Both the position numbers and the translations under genes were made by a program. From Phytopythium helicoides (taxonomy: Eukaryota; Oomycota; Peronosporomycetes; Pythiales; Pythiaceae): 51,711 nucleotides of DNA. The DNA is taken from assembly GCA_024867545.1 (NCBI GenBank), contig JANFNE010000054.1:1-51711 (forward strand), given 5' to 3'. Under the pieces are notes generated by a model. That model ran no database searches, was not told the origin of the DNA, and saw nothing but the letters and a program-made list of their open reading frames with translations. Every line of letters starts with the position of its first letter. The first letter of the stretch is position 1. Shown here in pieces: positions 48,671-51,711 of this stretch.

Positions 48671-50103
48671 TTATAGAAGGATCTCATCGTGATAGCTCTG
48701 CGTGAGCGTCTTGTGTGGAAGCACGATGCAGTTTCGGATGATGACCTCAGGGTTCGCGACGACCGACACGCCGAAAATGGTCACGTCGCGCACAAGCGCA
48801 GTCTCGGCCGAGTTGACACGGATCTGGGATGCGTTCGGTGGCTGTCCTTCGACACGCGCCCACTGACCAATGATCGAATTCCATCCAATCACCGAAAACA
48901 GCACGCAAGCGTGATCCTTAATGGTGACGCCCTCGAGCACAATCGAGTGCGCGACACGAGCACCAGGCCCAATGGTGACCCCAGCAGCGATGGTCACGTT
49001 CGGCCCGAGCTTTGCCGTTGGATGTACTTGTGCAGATGGGTCGATGACGACATTACCTTCGATCTGAGGCGACAGTTTCCCACCAGTAGCACTCAATGCA
49101 CTCGGATTCGTGTACCGGAAGCGTTGCATGTACAACTCTGAGCACGTGATGGCCATGCCAGGCGTCTTAATCTGACACCAAAAGTCGCCGAGCTCGAACA
49201 GAAATATGTCCCCCTGACCAGCAAGTGGGAGCAGAATGTCCTGTTCGAGGCTGTCAACCAAAACAACGCAGACGAAATGAACTTGTCAGTGAATGCCAAA
49301 AATCTAGCTAGTGATGCACGGGATCTTTGGTCGCACCGAAGGTTGTCGAGGTTGCTGAATTCTGGGAAAAGCTTTTTGAGGTCGTGCTCGGCGTTGGCCT
49401 CAGCGCTGGACTCGCTGCGCAGACGCTGCCGGCTGATCCTGTCGCCGACACTGATGATGGTTTCCATGAGCGCGACGTCGAAGAGATAGATGCCGCAGTT
49501 GATGATGTCGCTGACGAAGGTCTCTGGTTTCTCGGCCCAGTGCAAGATCTCCTTGGTCATAGGGTCGGCGACGAGGCAGCCGTACTTCTTGGCCTCGTCG
49601 TGGAAGACGCGCTTTCCGAGCACGGTAACGTTGCCCTGGTGGCGCATGTGGAAGTGCATCATCTCGTTGAGCGGGAAAGAGCAGCAGACGTCGCAGTGCA
49701 GCACGAACAGGCTGGCGGGGTTGCCCTGCTGGATCTCGTCCTGAAACCGGCGGATGCCGCCGGCCGTGCCGAGCGCCTTGTCCTCCTTGAGGTATCGGAT
49801 GGGCACGTTGAAGCGGCGGTAGACCGAGTCGAAGAAGCGCGTGAAGAGCCCCTCGTCGTACGAGCCGATCATGAGGATCTCGAGCAGGTTGGGCACGCGC
49901 GCGCAGGCCTCGACGTGGAAGTAGAGCATCTCGCGACCCGCGATGAGGAACAGCGGCTTGGGCAGGTCCAGCGACAGCGGGCGGAAGTGGTTGCCCTGCT
50001 GGTTGGGCCCGCCGATGAGGATCACGGCCTTGGACCGCGGGAACACGACCTCCTCCTGCTGCATCCTGGCGCTGGCGCTCGTTTCTCTCTTGGCGACTGA
50101 CAT
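48671..50103 (-). CDS. GMPPA: Mannose-1-phosphate guanylyltransferase alpha-type subunit (GMPPA)
   Basis: Two exons (50103-49337, 49250-48671) with an 86-bp intron, 448 aa. The N-terminal nucleotidyltransferase domain opens KAVILIGGPNQQGNHFRPLS, followed by LDLPKPLFLIAG and LKEDKALGTAGGI. GGP-Q-G rather than the fuller G-G-x-G-T-R-L loop is typical of the alpha subunit, which regulates the catalytic beta subunit. The C-terminal part is a left-handed beta helix of hexapeptides (VVIDPSAQVHPTAKLGPNVT and on). The complex makes GDP-mannose from mannose-1-phosphate and GTP in the cytosol, for glycosylation. It is divergent from SIN1 with 192 bp between start codons. Confidence 0.92.
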
Positions 50104-50210
50104 GGGACCGCTGGTGGATCAGGCGGGCTATTTGTGCAGTTGTCGGGTCGATATGCGTCTCTTTCGGTATAATTACAGCAAGGGATTGATCTCTTCTACA
50201 TATTAAACGA

Positions 50211-50218
50211 TATAAAAG
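50211..50218 (+). promoter_or_regulatory. TATA box-like element upstream of SIN1
   Basis: TATAAAAG, 78 bp before the SIN1 start codon, within the 192-bp region shared with the divergent GMPPA gene. It is in the right orientation for SIN1. Function is inferred from position and sequence only. Confidence 0.45.
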
Positions 50219-50295
50219 GAGCTACTGCTGGGATTTCTGGAAACTTGAGTCTGGAAGGTTTCCCCGCGAGAAAGTCCACGTTGCGAGGCGACACC

Positions 50296-51711
50296 ATGCA
50301 GTTCACGGAGCTGAGCGAGCTCAACCACGTGGTGGGGCTCATGCGCCTCACGGCGTGTAACAGCCCCACGTTCCACGACCGACAGGACTCGGAGGTGGAC
50401 CGCATCTACAACTCGTCGCCCAAGGTCGAGGTCCAGATGATGCGCAACTCGTGGATCGACAAGATGACGGCATTCAAGCCCATGTCGCCCGTGCCCGCCG
50501 CCAAGAAGGTGCCCACCATCGCGGCCGCCAAGATACCGGCCGCGGCCAAGGGCGGACCCATGGACGCCTCGGGGGCTGGCGGAAAGGCAAGGCCGGACAC
50601 CAACGGGAAGGCGGCGGCGGTCGCGAAAGACGAGCAGCAGGGCGACGCTGCCAAAGGTGCGCGTAGTCGCTGTCTGCAACCCCCATTCGAGCTGATAACT
50701 GATCGTTGGGACTATAGACAAGGCGGACAAGGCCGCTGCTGGAGGAGAGAAGAAGGACGGCGGCGCTGCCAAGCAATCGGACGATGGGTTCCACTTCGAA
50801 AAAGAGGACGTGGCACCGATCTCGTTCCACGAGGTATCGCTCCTGGACAAGATACTCAAGGGGTCTGCCGCGGCGCCCATGGGACAGCGCGCACCAATGA
50901 GCACTGACGGAGGCGCAGTTCTGCACCTCACTATCTACCTTCCGACGCGATCAGAGATCAAAATCGATGTGCGTGAATCGTCTAGTATCACTGTTGTTGT
51001 TTTGCGGAACTAACGTTGGCTTGCGTGTTCAGCTGTACGATGTGTCCACAGTCGACGAGTCGATCCAAGAAATCCTGCGAGCTCACCAAGCTCAAAAACT
51101 TCAACCTCCTCTGTATTATGGTCACCCAGAGTGCTACGAACTACGGCTCCACGATTCTGACGGGTACCCCGATGAAGACTTCCCTGGTAACGAATTGTAT
51201 ACTTTATACCTCTCGCATCATTTAGCCTCTAACAACGCTGTTCGTCCCGCATAGCACTCGACCGATCGCGCAAGATCAAGAACTTCGGTGACGCAGGTGG
51301 CCATGAATACTGTCTTTGCGAACGTCCAGACGCTTGCCCACCGTCAGGCGATGGTGGAGCAGGTACGAGAGTCTTTGCTTTGTGAGTATGATGACTTTCT
51401 CTGACATGCGTGGCTTTATGTGGTTACAGCTGTGGCAGCTCCTGCACCCGCGGTGAAGGCGCCAACCATTGCTGAGAAGGCACCTCTCGCTGGCGAGAAA
51501 TCGATCCTCAAGATCTACATGTACGTTGCACTCGCACGCTCTCTCAGTATTCGCATGGTTTGGAGACGAGTGGTAACATGTTCACGTATGATTGATCTGT
51601 GATAGGCCAAAGAGTGATGATTACACCGTCGTTGCCATCGATAACAACACGGTGGGTCAGGATCTGCTGCCCACGTTGAACAAGAAGCATCGCCTGCAGC
51701 TATTCCAAGAA
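50296..51711 (+). CDS. SIN1-type TORC2 subunit (5' part; runs off the window)
   Basis: Six exons so far: 50296-50656, 50718-50968, 51033-51186, 51255-51362, 51430-51520, 51606-51711; 357 codons in one frame, cut by the window end. The N-terminus (MQFTELSELNHVVGLMRLTA) is followed by a Lys/Ala-rich linker. The CRIM domain spans about residues 180-290 with LHLTIYLPTRSEIKIDV, CYELRLHDSDGYPDEDFP, ALDRSRKIKNFG and YCLCERP, the core fold of SIN1/AVO1 that recruits AGC-kinase substrates to TORC2. A beta-rich segment (SILKIYMPKSDDYTVVAIDN) starts about residue 313 and fits the Ras-binding domain next in SIN1. A PH domain is expected beyond the window. Introns are 61-85 bp. Confidence 0.88.

Overview
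The window reads as nuclear DNA of an oomycete, most likely Phytophthora or a close relative. Introns are short (about 46-87 bp, GT-AG, several with a CTAAC/CTGAC branch site). Genes are compact and often divergent. Host proteins are clearly eukaryotic (Sen1-type helicase, RRP36, OTUD6B-type OTU protease, GMPPA, TORC2 subunit SIN1), next to thick layers of LTR retrotransposons. Species assignment is inference; nothing was searched.

Layout. 1-17.9 kb is a transposon graveyard. It holds the 3' end of a plus-strand Ty3/Gypsy chromovirus (1 to about 2.9 kb) with a protein-like reading frame on the opposite strand. Next is a decayed minus-strand Ty3/Gypsy element (about 3.05-14.4 kb or further) interrupted twice: by a PIF/Harbinger-like DDE transposase remnant (5.2-6.8 kb) inside its RT region, and by a complete Ty1/Copia element (7,733-12,523; 364-bp LTRs; perfect CAGTC target duplication) between protease and gag. 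14.4-17.9 kb is unassigned repeat-like DNA. 17.9-25.5 kb is a nine-exon gene for a Sen1/senataxin helicase with a TFIIS N-terminal domain just before the helicase core. 25.5-30.2 kb holds short repeats, a 575-bp Mutator-type MITE (10-bp target duplication), a THEM6-like thioesterase and uncertain small genes. 30,257-32,239 is an intact Fanzor protein, the eukaryotic relative of TnpB and an RNA-guided DNA nuclease family; it is the most exciting locus here. 32.8-51.7 kb is a gene-dense block: sugar transporter, RRP36, a 2,307-aa armadillo protein, a hidden 103-aa four-exon gene, a second armadillo protein, OTUD6B-like protease, a HAD phosphatase, GMPPA and the 5' part of SIN1.

Functional links. 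The host genes do not form one pathway; they cover RNA metabolism, ubiquitin editing, sugar nucleotide synthesis and TORC2 signalling. Three pairs are divergent with 61-192 bp between start codons, so they probably share promoters. The two Copia LTRs differ by eight one-base indels and no substitutions, while a 7-kb host ORF is uninterrupted; frameshifts in the young repeat are therefore probably mostly assembly errors.
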